A stretch of 64,000 nucleotides of DNA from positions 548,191-612,190 of the forward strand of contig NZ_SUGA01000001.1 of the NCBI RefSeq assembly GCF_004963255.1. The letters are read 5' to 3'. Source of the stretch: Mesorhizobium sp. GTDB taxonomy: Bacteria > Pseudomonadota > Alphaproteobacteria > Rhizobiales > Rhizobiaceae. Of the stretch, positions 8,375 through 15,658 are shown in pieces (position 1 is the first letter of the stretch; each line of letters begins with the position of its first letter). The position numbers and the translations under genes are program-made. The notes under the pieces are model-generated. The model was given only the letters and a program-made list of their open reading frames with translations, was not told the DNA's origin and made no database searches.

Positions 8375-8971
8375 TTGAGCGGGGTCTCACCGATTTCGGC
8401 GAAAGCCGTCCATATTTGCGTAGACATGCAGCAGATGTTCACGCCGCCGTGGCCATGGGCGGTCGATTGGCTGCCCGTGATCCTGCCACAAGTTCAGAGG
8501 CTGGTGCGCAAGCGACCGGAAGCCACGATCTTCACAAGGTTCATCCCCGCGCGAAATCCGGGCGAGGGCCACGGCCAATGGAAACAATATTATGAGCATT
8601 GGGCGGACATGACGATCGCAAGGGCCGGCAAGGAGGCGGTCGACCTTCTGCCCGAGCTTGCCGTCCATATCCCGCCGGCGCGCGTGTTCGACAAGCCGAT
8701 CTATTCACCGTGGCTGAGCGGCGAACTGGCTGGTGTGCTTCAGTCCGAAGGCGTCGAGGAAGTCATCGTCAGCGGTGGTGAGGCCGATATGTGCGTTTTG
8801 GCGACCCTGCTCGGCTCCATCGATTTGGGCTACCGAACGATCCTCGCGGAGGACGCCATCTGCAGCGCGTCCGATGAGGCCTATGAGAACATCCTGAAGC
8901 TCTTCACCAAGCGGTACTCCCACCATGTCGAGGTCGCGCCGGTGGAGGCAATTCTGGAATGCTGGCGATAG
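8375..8971 (+). CDS. Cysteine hydrolase, isochorismatase family
   Basis: 198 residues with the isochorismatase-like fold. The catalytic Asp lies in CVDMQQMF (about residue 17) and the catalytic Cys in SGGEADMCVLAT (about 138). The conserved Lys between them is not obvious to me. The start is a TTG with GAGGG upstream; the family core begins shortly after, so only a few residues are uncertain. Members hydrolyse amides or vinyl ethers such as nicotinamide, ureidoacrylate or isochorismate; the substrate here is unknown. It probably shares the EcfG-type promoter at 8090 with the preceding small gene. Confidence 0.85.
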   Translation: MSGVSPISAKAVHICVDMQQMFTPPWPWAVDWLPVILPQVQRLVRKRPEATIFTRFIPARNPGEGHGQWKQYYEHWADMTIARAGKEAVDLLPELAVHIPPARVFDKPIYSPWLSGELAGVLQSEGVEEVIVSGGEADMCVLATLLGSIDLGYRTILAEDAICSASDEAYENILKLFTKRYSHHVEVAPVEAILECWR

Positions 8972-9280
8972 CGGAGAGGCGGCGCCCCCGACCAGCGGAC
9001 TGCTTTTCCTTCGGAACATCTCGCCACTTTCTTAGTTCGATCGGCGTCGGCGCGTTCCGCGTCCCGAATGCGCCGTCTTGGGCGTCAGGCGTCCTATCGA
9101 AAGGCTCCCCCGTTCACCCCTTTGCGGGCGAGCCTTCCATCGGTCCAAGATTTGCGGGCCGTGATGGCGTTTGCGTCAGGCCCTGAGTTTAACAGGATTG
9201 AAAGAAGTAGTTCAGGCGGAACGAAAGCGAGATCCGGGAATTAGGTACAAGCATTCGAACATTACTTGCAGGAGGACGAA
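8972..9280 (+). other. Intergenic stretch with an orphan EcfG-type promoter
   Basis: No convincing gene. It holds a GGAAC-N16-AGTT match at 9013-9037 and a weak TTAAC-N4-TTGAA at 9189-9202 upstream of the tiny gene at 9281. Confidence 0.5.
9013..9037 (+). promoter_or_regulatory. EcfG-type promoter candidate (GGAAC-N16-AGTT)
   Basis: GGAAC at 9013-9017, AGTT at 9034-9037. It would give a leader of about 240 nt before the gene at 9281, longer than for the other matches, so it may serve an unseen RNA or be fortuitous. Confidence 0.35.
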
Positions 9281-9358
9281 ATGGGACGAGGTATTCTGCT
9301 CTGGCTGCTTGGCGTTCCGATTCCGATCATCATCCTTTTGATGCTTTTCGCACGTTAG
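9281..9358 (+). CDS. 25-residue hydrophobic membrane peptide
   Basis: Very short frame with an ATG, preceded by GCAGGAGG. The product is almost entirely one membrane segment (LLWLLGVPIPIIILLMLF) with Arg at both ends and a PIP kink. I recognise this as a tiny peptide of a kind common in rhizobial genomes, too short for usual gene calling. It lies 9 nt before the membrane protein at 9368 and may be co-expressed with it. Function unknown. Confidence 0.6.
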   Translation: MGRGILLWLLGVPIPIIILLMLFAR

Positions 9359-9367
9359 GAGCCGACG

Positions 9368-10309
9368 ATGACCGACGCCTATTCGACAATGGACGAACCC
9401 GCAACGATTGAGACATCATCCTCCGCCGTCAACTGGGGACCAATCGTGGCCGGCGCTTTCGCGGCGGCCACTTTGACCGTCATCCTCATGCTTGTCGGTT
9501 CCGGACTCGGTTTGGCGATGATGTCGCCATGGGGTAGCCCTACCCTGATGACATTTGCGGTGTCGACCGCGGTCTGGCTGGTCATCGTGCAATGGCTGTC
9601 GTCTGCGCTGGGCGGCTACGTCGCAGGGCGGCTTCGCACCAAGTGGGTCAACGTGCACACCGACGAGGTGTATTTCCGCGACACCGCGCATGGATTCCTG
9701 GCCTGGGCCCTGGCTACGCTGCTCGTGGCCACGGTCCTCGGCTCGGCGGTCTCCGGAATCGCGGGGACGGGCGCCCAGGCGACGACTGGTTTGCTGAGCG
9801 GCGTGGCCGCCGGTGCGGCTTCGCAGGCTTCTTCGGCGCAAACTCCGTCCGCTAACGATCTCGCCGGCTATTTCGTGGACGCGCTCTTCCGGCCGGCCGG
9901 CAACGCGGCCGCGCCTACAGCGGCGGCAACGCCCCAAAACAACGCGGACGCCGCGGCACAGGCCGCACGCATACTGACAGTCAGCGCTGCGAACGGCGAA
10001 ATGAGCGCGGATGACAAGGCGTATCTTGCTCAACTCGTGGCATCCCGCACGGGCCTTCCCCAGGCTGAGGCGCAGAAGCGGGTCGACGAGGTCCTGGCGC
10101 GTGCCGAGGACGCCAAGAACAAAGCCAAGGCAGCCGCCGATAAGACCCGCAAGGCGAGCGCCACCGCTGCACTGGTTGGCGCGCTGTCGCTGGTGATTGG
10201 CGCGTTCATCGCCGCGGTCGCGGCAGCGCTAGGCGGCAGGCAAAGAGACGAAGACGAGGCGGGCTATTTGCGCAGCGACTCCCGGACGGTTACGACCGCC
10301 GTCGGCTAA
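9368..10309 (+). CDS. Multi-pass membrane protein of unknown function (stress-associated)
   Basis: 313 residues. Membrane segments lie at about 23-50, 57-80, 100-125 and 275-300. Between the third and fourth is a long Ala/Gln/Thr-rich hydrophilic region, including a helical stretch with KNKAKAAADKTRKAS just before the last membrane segment. The C-terminus is short and charged. It resembles membrane proteins often called PhnA-like in rhizobia; I cannot assign a reaction. It is preceded by the 25-residue peptide gene and followed directly by a repeat element. Confidence 0.7.
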   Translation: MTDAYSTMDEPATIETSSSAVNWGPIVAGAFAAATLTVILMLVGSGLGLAMMSPWGSPTLMTFAVSTAVWLVIVQWLSSALGGYVAGRLRTKWVNVHTDEVYFRDTAHGFLAWALATLLVATVLGSAVSGIAGTGAQATTGLLSGVAAGAASQASSAQTPSANDLAGYFVDALFRPAGNAAAPTAAATPQNNADAAAQAARILTVSAANGEMSADDKAYLAQLVASRTGLPQAEAQKRVDEVLARAEDAKNKAKAAADKTRKASATAALVGALSLVIGAFIAAVAAALGGRQRDEDEAGYLRSDSRTVTTAVG

Positions 10310-10410
10310 GCATGTCTCCCGAAAGTGGGAACCAGTTTCGGGATAAAGACATGCGTAAATCAAAAACCTAAGCGCATGGAGCGAATCTGAAAGATTGCGA
10401 CGCGCTTTAG
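10310..10410. repeat. Rhizobial intergenic palindromic repeat
   Basis: Starts GCATGTC (10310-10316), closes with GACATGC (10348-10354), and continues into a block ending GCGACGCGCTTTAG (10397-10410). This composite of two palindromic parts is of a type I recall as recurrent between genes in rhizobial genomes. It lies immediately after the stop of the gene at 9368. Confidence 0.65.
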
Positions 10411-10486
10411 AAGTGGTTCGCCGCTTCACGGAACCGGCGAACTCACTCTATCTCTTTCTTTTGACGCAATTTCCAGCGGAAGCCGC

Positions 10487-11575
10487 TCACACTTTTCCTG
10501 AAATTGCTCTAATGGCGCGAAGCGGGACGGCAGCCGTGAAATTGAGACCGCTCGGAGCGAACCGCAACTCCACCGTCGCCCCGAGCTCGTAAGGCAAGGT
10601 CCGCTCGAGCACCTCGAATCCGAAGCCGCGCCGTTCGGTCTGTTTTAGATCGTCAACACCGCTCTCAGCCCATACGAAGCGAAGCAGATCTTCCTCCAAA
10701 CGCCATTCGATGTCGATGCGGCCACTCCGGCTCGAGCTGGCAAGCGCCCCGTATTTCAACGCGTTCGTTGCCAGTTCGTGGATGGCCAAGCCCATCGTCT
10801 CGGCAGCCTTGGGGGCGAGCGTCAAAGGCGGCCCCTCGATCGTCAGGTTATCGCCCTCCCGCCCGCCGGCGGCGCGCAATTCCTCGGCGACGATCGATGC
10901 CAGGTTGATCTCGATCGACGGACGGCGTGTGATCGCCGCCTGCACGCGGGCGAAGGCGTTGATGCGACCCTCCAGGTGAGCCGCGGCTTCGTCCAGGGAT
11001 TCGCTTTTCTCCATCGTACGCCGCACGATGGAGCGGATCACGGCCAGCGTGTTGCGCATATGATGCTGCAATTCCGCGAAGCGAGCCTGCTGCTGTTCCT
11101 CGGCTTCTTTCTGGCGCGTGATGTCCTGGCCCACGCCACCGATATGGGCAACCTTTCCCGCCTCATCACGCATCGGAAAGCCGGAATCGCGCAGCCAGCG
11201 CATCTCGCTGTCGGCCGGCCGGCAGATTCGGTATTCGAAGGTTGCGCGTTCGCCGTCGCGTATGCGCGCGATCTGGCCCAGCACATGCTCGCGATCCTCG
11301 GGTACGATAAGGCCGATCCAGGTGGCGAAGTTGTCGCCGGCCAGGGCCTGTTCACGACTCATCCCGTAAATCGCCTCGAAGACAGGCGTCAGGTATTCCC
11401 ACTGCAGCGTGTCGGCATTGCGGGCCCAGAGCACGTCCGAGGTGGCTTCGGCGAAATCCCGCAGGGTCTCGTCGCTCTCACGCAGCCGGGCTTCGGCACG
11501 CGCATGCCCGCGCAAGGCCGTCTTGACATCTGCCAGACCGGGTTCAAGCGGCTTGTTGGGCGGGCCCTTGGACAT
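10487..11575 (-). CDS. PAS-domain HWE-family sensor histidine kinase
   Basis: 362-residue soluble kinase. The PAS fold spans about residues 37-155. The H-box QHHMRNTLAVIRS has phospho-acceptor His171, the N-box is HELATNALKYGA (266-277), and the WxE motif FVWAESG is typical of HWE kinases. The ATG at 11575 shares one base with the stop of the upstream Crp/Fnr gene (TGATG), so translation is coupled. HWE kinases commonly feed alphaproteobacterial stress or light pathways. In this stress island a role upstream of the PhyR-NepR-EcfG switch is plausible but inferred. The lone receiver at 12426 is another possible partner. Confidence 0.9.
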   Translation of the reverse strand: MSKGPPNKPLEPGLADVKTALRGHARAEARLRESDETLRDFAEATSDVLWARNADTLQWEYLTPVFEAIYGMSREQALAGDNFATWIGLIVPEDREHVLGQIARIRDGERATFEYRICRPADSEMRWLRDSGFPMRDEAGKVAHIGGVGQDITRQKEAEEQQQARFAELQHHMRNTLAVIRSIVRRTMEKSESLDEAAAHLEGRINAFARVQAAITRRPSIEINLASIVAEELRAAGGREGDNLTIEGPPLTLAPKAAETMGLAIHELATNALKYGALASSSRSGRIDIEWRLEEDLLRFVWAESGVDDLKQTERRGFGFEVLERTLPYELGATVELRFAPSGLNFTAAVPLRAIRAISGKV

Positions 11576-12318
11576 CACTCCTCGTTGGCATCGAGATGCC
11601 TGCCCTCGCGATCGAGATGCAGATAATTGGGATTGAACAGCGCGACATCCTGCAGTGCCTGGAGGTTGGGAATGGTCAGCGTCCTGTCCTTCAGCACGAT
11701 GAGATTCGAGGCGCGCAGCTCCTGCAGCGTGCGATTGACGTGAACCGTCGACATGCCCAGCGTCTCGCCCAGTTCCGTCTGCGTCAACGGGAATTCGCAA
11801 CTGCTGTCGCTTGTGCAGCCGGCGGCCTCCAGCCGGATGAACAGCTCGCACAACAGATGCGCCATCCGCTCGAGCGCATCGCGCTGGCCGAGGTTGACCG
11901 TCCACTCGCGCTGGATCGCCGCCGCGACCAGCGATTCCCACCACAGAGCCTGAGTGATGCGCGGATGTCCGATCATCATCTCGTCGAAGGCGGCGCGCGA
12001 AATCTCCGAGACCGCGACTGGCGTGATGGCGCCGATCGAGTGGTCCATTTCTTTCAGGATGAAGACGTTGAGGTCGCAGAGATCGCCGGGGAGGAAGAAA
12101 GCAATGATTTGCCGCCGCCCGTCCTCGAGGGTCTTATAGCGGCAGGCCCAGCCCTCGTTGATCAGGTTGATGAACTCAGGTTTCTCGCCTTCGTGGATGA
12201 TGTCTTCGCGCGCGGCGAAGCGTCGGACGCGTTGCGCCGCAATTCTGACCAGCATCTCCTTGTCGGCCTGCGAAAGCCGCGTGAATTTCTCAAGCTTGCG
12301 GATCAGAGGTCGCCTCAT
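11575..12318 (-). CDS. Crp/Fnr-family transcriptional regulator
   Basis: 247 residues. The N-terminal cyclic-nucleotide-binding-like beta-roll spans about 20-130, followed by a long dimer helix and a C-terminal winged HTH (LTQTELGETLGMSTVHVNRTL, about 175-195). There is no Cys cluster of the Fnr oxygen-sensing type. The start at 12318 follows AGAGGAC; a longer frame exists but lacks support. It is transcribed with the HWE kinase through a 1-nt overlap and divergently from the receiver gene at 12426. The shared 107-bp region contains a half-conserved TTAAC-N4-GTTAA-like site, so it could regulate itself and nearby genes. Confidence 0.88.
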   Translation of the reverse strand: MRRPLIRKLEKFTRLSQADKEMLVRIAAQRVRRFAAREDIIHEGEKPEFINLINEGWACRYKTLEDGRRQIIAFFLPGDLCDLNVFILKEMDHSIGAITPVAVSEISRAAFDEMMIGHPRITQALWWESLVAAAIQREWTVNLGQRDALERMAHLLCELFIRLEAAGCTSDSSCEFPLTQTELGETLGMSTVHVNRTLQELRASNLIVLKDRTLTIPNLQALQDVALFNPNYLHLDREGRHLDANEE

Positions 12319-12362
12319 CCCAGTCCTCTTTCCCGTGATACACACAATGATGCGGCGGCGAC

Positions 12363-12376
12363 CTTACCTATGTTAA
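12363..12376. promoter_or_regulatory. Crp/Fnr-like site (CTTAC-N4-GTTAA)
   Basis: Imperfect copy of the palindrome at 2946 in the divergent region between the Crp/Fnr gene and the receiver gene. The right half-site is exact. Confidence 0.35.
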
Positions 12377-12425
12377 TGTCGGACCGCGTAAGACGGTCCA
12401 AATGACTCCCCGCGGGAGGCTTGCC

Positions 12426-12815
12426 ATGAACGAGAAATTCGCCGGCGCTCGTGTTCTGGTCATGGAAGACGAGTATTTTCTGGCTGAGGATATCACAAAA
12501 GCCCTCTTGGGGCTCGGGCTGACGGTCATCGGTCCCTTCGCGACCCGTGACAAGGCCTTGAATTCCCTTGACCTGGATTGCGTCGACGCCGCCATACTTG
12601 ATCTCGATCTGGCCGGTGGCATCGACTTTGCCGTGGCGGACGCGCTGCTGGAAAGGCGGCTTCCGTTTGTGTTCGCCACCGGCTATGATGCCGCTGCCAT
12701 CCCCCCACGCTTTGCTGAGATTCGCAGGTTCGAAAAACCTTGCGACGCAACGGAATTGGCGCGCCACATTGTGGACATGACGCGCGAGTCGCTGCCGATC
12801 CCTTGCGATCGATAA
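12426..12815 (+). CDS. Single-domain response regulator
   Basis: 129-residue CheY-like receiver with no output domain. The acidic pocket is MEDE (residues 13-16), the phospho-acceptor Asp59 lies in AAILDLDL, a Thr switch is in FATGYD, and the conserved Lys in FEKPCD (about 108). The start at 12426 is supported by GGGAGG. It is divergent from the Crp/Fnr and kinase pair. Lone receivers next to HWE kinases often act as phosphate sinks or relay proteins; that role here is inferred. Confidence 0.88.
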   Translation: MNEKFAGARVLVMEDEYFLAEDITKALLGLGLTVIGPFATRDKALNSLDLDCVDAAILDLDLAGGIDFAVADALLERRLPFVFATGYDAAAIPPRFAEIRRFEKPCDATELARHIVDMTRESLPIPCDR

Positions 12816-12831
12816 TGGGTTTGGTGCTGGA

Positions 12832-13050
12832 CTAGATGGCCGTCAAATCGAAGCTCACGACATGACTATGCCTGACGGCCGATCGCGCGATCATGTTGCT
12901 CAATTGCGGCCTCTCGACGGAGCAATCCGGCATGACGGTCAAGATGGCCCTCGTGGCCGCGGCGACCGACACCGGCGTGTGCTGCGAGGAACGCGTTTCC
13001 ATGTAGTGTTCGATAAGCTCGTTCAGCCGCACAGGATGATATTTGATCAC
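12832..13050 (-). CDS. Small hypothetical protein (72 residues)
   Basis: GTG start at 13050 with GGGAGG 7 nt upstream; the frame is open further upstream but without a better start. The product begins MIKYHPVRLNELIEHYME and is soluble, with a His-rich end. No domain recognised. It is convergent with the receiver gene. Coding is supported by the ribosome-binding site and the typical codon pattern. Confidence 0.5.
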   Translation of the reverse strand: MIKYHPVRLNELIEHYMETRSSQHTPVSVAAATRAILTVMPDCSVERPQLSNMIARSAVRHSHVVSFDLTAI

Positions 13051-13183
13051 GCCGCAACCTCCCGCGCTTTTGTGATGTTTGCATTTGGTAATTGCGCCCT
13101 GCCTCGGGCCAAGCATTAACCCATGCGAGGGAGGCGAAAATTCTTTGGAAGCTTGGGCGCGGTCAAGAATCCGATCCCAAAAA

Positions 13184-13220
13184 GGGCCCGCCTCGCCTGG
13201 GGGTAGAGTTAGGCGGGCCC
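13184..13220 (-). terminator. Rho-independent terminator on the minus strand, possible end of a small RNA
   Basis: GGGCCCGCCT (13184-13193) and AGGCGGGCCC (13211-13220) form a perfect 10-bp stem. Read on the minus strand it is followed by TTTTT. No minus-strand gene lies just upstream, so it may end a small RNA starting near 13270-13290. Confidence 0.5.
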
Positions 13221-13291
13221 TCCGGCTCTCTTCGGTTGCCACCGTCTTGTAAGCCAGGGCCGAAATTTATCCGAGCCCGGAAAGAGTCGCT

Positions 13292-13305
13292 TTAACCTGC
13301 GTTAT
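13292..13305. promoter_or_regulatory. Crp/Fnr-like site TTAAC-N4-GTTAT
   Basis: Nine of ten bases match the palindrome at 2946-2959. It lies upstream of the gene at 13416 and also upstream, on the minus strand, of the hairpin at 13184-13220. Confidence 0.35.
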
Positions 13306-13415
13306 TGTCGGGGGCCTGAGCCGGGCGCAGATATGTTCAGCGTCACCCGGCGGACCCGGTTGAGTGGCGCCCGGGGTCGCCCGCGAGGCGCTCAGCCAAG
13401 CAACTAGAGAACAAA

Positions 13416-13631
13416 ATGGTCTCCGCTGCCAATGGCTATGACTTTTCCGACATCAAGGCTGTTGCGCGCGAGCTGGTGCAGTCCGATCCGTCCGTGTCGA
13501 TAGAGGACATAGTCCGCTCGCTTTACGAAGATCTCTACGAAGGCCAACCCTGCCCGCCGGCGTTGATTGAAGCCGTCAAGCAAGCGTTGCAGCACCCGGC
13601 GAGCGGGCAGACAGGCGCGGGTGGTACCTGA
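13416..13631 (+). CDS. Small hypothetical protein (71 residues)
   Basis: Starts MVSAANGYDFSDIKAV. The sequence is acidic and predicted helical, with regular hydrophobic spacing (VARELVQSD...IEDIVRSLYEDLYEG) that looks like a genuine folded small domain. No family recognised. The ATG has only a weak AGAGA upstream. A TTAAC-N4-GTTAT site lies 110 nt upstream; no EcfG-type match was found. Confidence 0.5.
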   Translation: MVSAANGYDFSDIKAVARELVQSDPSVSIEDIVRSLYEDLYEGQPCPPALIEAVKQALQHPASGQTGAGGT

Positions 13632-13713
13632 TGTGCGCCGCTCTTATCCGCTTCGAGCTGCATCGGCCGCTGAGAGTTGTCATGGCAGTGCTGGAGCGGT
13701 TTGTCGGCTGAAG

Positions 13714-13738
13714 GGAACATGCGGCTTCCCACGGTGTT
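13714..13738 (+). promoter_or_regulatory. EcfG-type promoter candidate (GGAAC-N16-TGTT)
   Basis: GGAAC at 13714-13718, TGTT at 13735-13738. It overlaps the first start of the following small frame, so if active the transcript would start at about the internal ATG 13746 and be leaderless. Confidence 0.3.
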
Positions 13739-13973
13739 CGGCATCATGGATGATCTGCGCTCGCATCGCATCCAGCTCGACCTGGAACATCTTCTCCAAA
13801 CCCGCCGACGCGCGAAGCGTCTGATCGGCGAAACCGGTTCGGCTATCGCCAGAAGTCGGATTGTGCTGCAGCAGTCCCGACAGTTGCTGGCCAAGATCGG
13901 GCGGGACAGAAGCCTTGATCCACCTTGGCAAAATGCTCAAGGCACCCGGCGAGAAGCGCGCAGCCAGAAATAG
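13719..13973 (+). CDS. Small basic hypothetical protein
   Basis: 84 residues from the ATG at 13719 (GGGA just upstream), or 75 from the ATG at 13746. The product is helical and Arg-rich (LLQTRRRAKRLIGETG...ARSRIVLQQSRQLL), with no recognised domain. The two candidate starts matter because an EcfG-type promoter match overlaps the first one. Convergent with the DUF982 gene, with 2 nt between stops. Confidence 0.45.
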   Translation: MRLPTVFGIMDDLRSHRIQLDLEHLLQTRRRAKRLIGETGSAIARSRIVLQQSRQLLAKIGRDRSLDPPWQNAQGTRREARSQK

Positions 13974-13975
13974 CG

Positions 13976-14239
13976 TCAGGCTTGGTCGCCCAGGAAAATC
14001 CTGGCGTCCTTTGCGGCGTCTACGAAAGCCTGGCGCGCCACGCGTGGGGGCTTCTCGTCCCGCAGCACCGCAAGGCACGCCCTGATGGCGTGATGCCGGG
14101 CGCGGGAGTTGGGCTTCGGCCAGGTATGCAGAAGGACGTCGGCCGCATCCAGCACAGTGATCACCACCCGATCACGATCGATCCGGCCGGGCTGCACGAT
14201 AACCGGTTTGCGAAAACGTTTGCTGCGTCTTGAGCGCAT
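13976..14239 (-). CDS. DUF982 family protein
   Basis: 87 residues from the ATG at 14239. The core RKPVIVQPG...DAADVLLHTWPKP...RHHAIRACLAVL...ARQAFVDAAKDARIF matches the DUF982 pattern (an aligned PV.V start, a WP after the first helix, then an AxxxC and AFxxAA), a family largely confined to rhizobia and relatives. The function is unknown; several members occur per genome. A TTAAC-like half-palindrome lies about 60 nt upstream at 14298-14311. Confidence 0.75.
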   Translation of the reverse strand: MRSRRSKRFRKPVIVQPGRIDRDRVVITVLDAADVLLHTWPKPNSRARHHAIRACLAVLRDEKPPRVARQAFVDAAKDARIFLGDQA

Positions 14240-14297
14240 GATCGCTTTACCGCTGACCATTCGCCCAAAGAGAAGCGCTCGATCCCCGCCGCCATCA

Positions 14298-14311
14298 ACA
14301 ACCTATGTTAA
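14298..14311. promoter_or_regulatory. Crp/Fnr-like site (ACAAC-N4-GTTAA)
   Basis: Imperfect copy of the motif at 2946-2959, upstream of the DUF982 gene. The CTATGTTAAG core is shared with 12369-12377. Confidence 0.3.
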
Positions 14312-14491
14312 GGCGGCGGCGCAATCATCGTGCAACATGGGTTGGCCTTTGTCCCTCACTTAGGCCAGGCCCGGCCTGCAATCCTGTGTCACGGACGAAA
14401 ACGCAGGTCGGGCTTCATCCGCACGGGTCATGGCGAGCTGCCAGCGTGTTCAAGCCACCAACGACTGATGTGCGGTCTCCGTTCCGACAGC

Positions 14492-14516
14492 GGAACATTT
14501 GATCCTTTCACCGGTT
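14492..14516 (+). promoter_or_regulatory. EcfG-type promoter (GGAAC-N16-GGTT)
   Basis: GGAAC at 14492-14496 and GGTT at 14513-14516, directed at the small membrane protein gene at 14577. Confidence 0.6.
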
Positions 14517-14576
14517 AGCGCACCACCGGCGCCTCTGCTTGCGGGAGAACAGCCTTCAACCCAGGAAGGAAGATCA

Positions 14577-14738
14577 ATGTCAGGCACCGACTTGTGGTTC
14601 ATCGTCGTCGCGGGCGGTCCCCTTATTCTCATGCTCGTGATCGTCTACGTTCTCCTTACCCGCCGCCGCCGCGGACCGGCAGAGCGGCGCGAGAGCGACC
14701 GGGCAACCCAGCGTCTGTACCGGGACGAAGGCGACTAG
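14577..14738 (+). CDS. Small single-pass membrane protein (53 residues)
   Basis: Short N-terminus, one membrane segment (LWFIVVAGGPLILMLVIVYVLL, residues 6-27) and a basic then acidic cytoplasmic tail (TRRRRGPAERRESDR...). AGGAAGGA lies just upstream of the ATG, and an EcfG-type promoter ends 60 nt upstream. The positive-inside rule puts the tail in the cytoplasm. Function unknown, likely a small membrane stress protein. Confidence 0.65.
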   Translation: MSGTDLWFIVVAGGPLILMLVIVYVLLTRRRRGPAERRESDRATQRLYRDEGD

Positions 14739-14782
14739 CGCCTCTGTCCTGGCGAAGCTCGTCAAAGCGTGACATCAAGCGC

Positions 14783-14807
14783 GGAACAACGCCGGTCTGC
14801 CGCTGTT
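14783..14807 (+). promoter_or_regulatory. EcfG-type promoter (GGAAC-N16-TGTT)
   Basis: GGAAC at 14783-14787 and TGTT at 14804-14807. It would start a transcript near 14815 for the nucleotidyltransferase and phosphoesterase pair. Confidence 0.55.
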
Positions 14808-14851
14808 TACCGAAACATGGGAATGAAGATCGAAAGCCGGAGCAACGGTTG

Positions 14852-15658
14852 ATGGCCAATGACGAGTTGCCGGGAGTGCTGGCGACGCTGCCGGTTATCG
14901 ATGCAAAGGCGGAGCCGACGCTGAAGAGCGCGGAGGCGGAAGCATTCTACACGCATGCAATCCGCGAACTTGCCGCCACCGACATTCCGTTTCTGGTTGC
15001 CGGGACCTATGCCGTCAGCGCCTATACCGGCGTCGTGCGCCAGACCAAGGATCTCGACATCTTCTGCAAACCCGGCGATTGCCCACGCATCCTCACCCAT
15101 TTCAAGGATATCGGCTACGCCGTCGAGATCGAGGACGATCGCTGGCTGGGCAAGGTCTTCGAAGGCCCGCATTTCTTCGACGTGATCTTTGCTTCCGCCA
15201 ACGGGACAATGCAGGTCGAGGACCAGTGGCTGGAGCATGCCCGCCAGGTCGAGCTGCTGGGCAGCCGCGTCAGGATCATCGGCCCGACCGAGCTTATCTG
15301 GTCGAAATGCTTCATCCAGGACAGGGGCCGGCATGACGGCGCCGACATCGCCCATACCATCCTCAAGGCGCATGAGCAGATCGACTGGCAAAGATTGCTG
15401 TCCTATCTCGACACCCACTGGGAGGTGCTCTTGATCCAGCTGCTGAATTTCAGATGGATCTATCCCAGCGAGCGCGACCACATCCCCGACTGGCTGCTCG
15501 ACAATCTGCTCGGCCGGCTCGCCAGGCAGCGGCAACTGCCTTCGCCGCGGATGAAGATCTGCCGCGGCCGGCTTTTGTCGCAGGTCGACTACGAGATCGA
15601 CGTCAAGGAATGGGGCTTCGCCGGCGTCGGCGGCGTTGGAGAATTCCGCGATGGCTGA
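14852..15658 (+). CDS. Nucleotidyltransferase-fold protein
   Basis: 268 residues. The segment LVAGTYAVSAYTGVVRQTKDLDIF (about 44-67) has the G-x-A...R-x-T-x-D-L-D arrangement of the nucleotidyltransferase superfamily, with the paired Asp residues (DLD) that hold the metal. A third acidic residue may be in FFDVIF (about 110). The start at 14852 has GGAG upstream; a longer frame runs back through the promoter and is ignored. The stop overlaps the phosphoesterase gene by 8 nt, so the two are translationally coupled. The acceptor is unknown (small molecule, RNA or protein). Confidence 0.8.
   Translation: MANDELPGVLATLPVIDAKAEPTLKSAEAEAFYTHAIRELAATDIPFLVAGTYAVSAYTGVVRQTKDLDIFCKPGDCPRILTHFKDIGYAVEIEDDRWLGKVFEGPHFFDVIFASANGTMQVEDQWLEHARQVELLGSRVRIIGPTELIWSKCFIQDRGRHDGADIAHTILKAHEQIDWQRLLSYLDTHWEVLLIQLLNFRWIYPSERDHIPDWLLDNLLGRLARQRQLPSPRMKICRGRLLSQVDYEIDVKEWGFAGVGGVGEFRDG

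Larger units (their letters stand above)
13051..13415. other. Intergenic region with hairpin and operator-like sites
   Basis: No gene recognised. It contains a 13-bp exact copy (GCATTAACCCATG, 13113-13125) of the sequence at 2943-2955, a strong inverted repeat at 13184-13220, and a TTAAC-N4-GTTAT site at 13292-13305. Confidence 0.5.

Noticed and set aside
9219..9244. GGAAC at 9219 upstream of the 25-residue peptide gene
   Set aside because: No GTT at the right distance (AATT instead).
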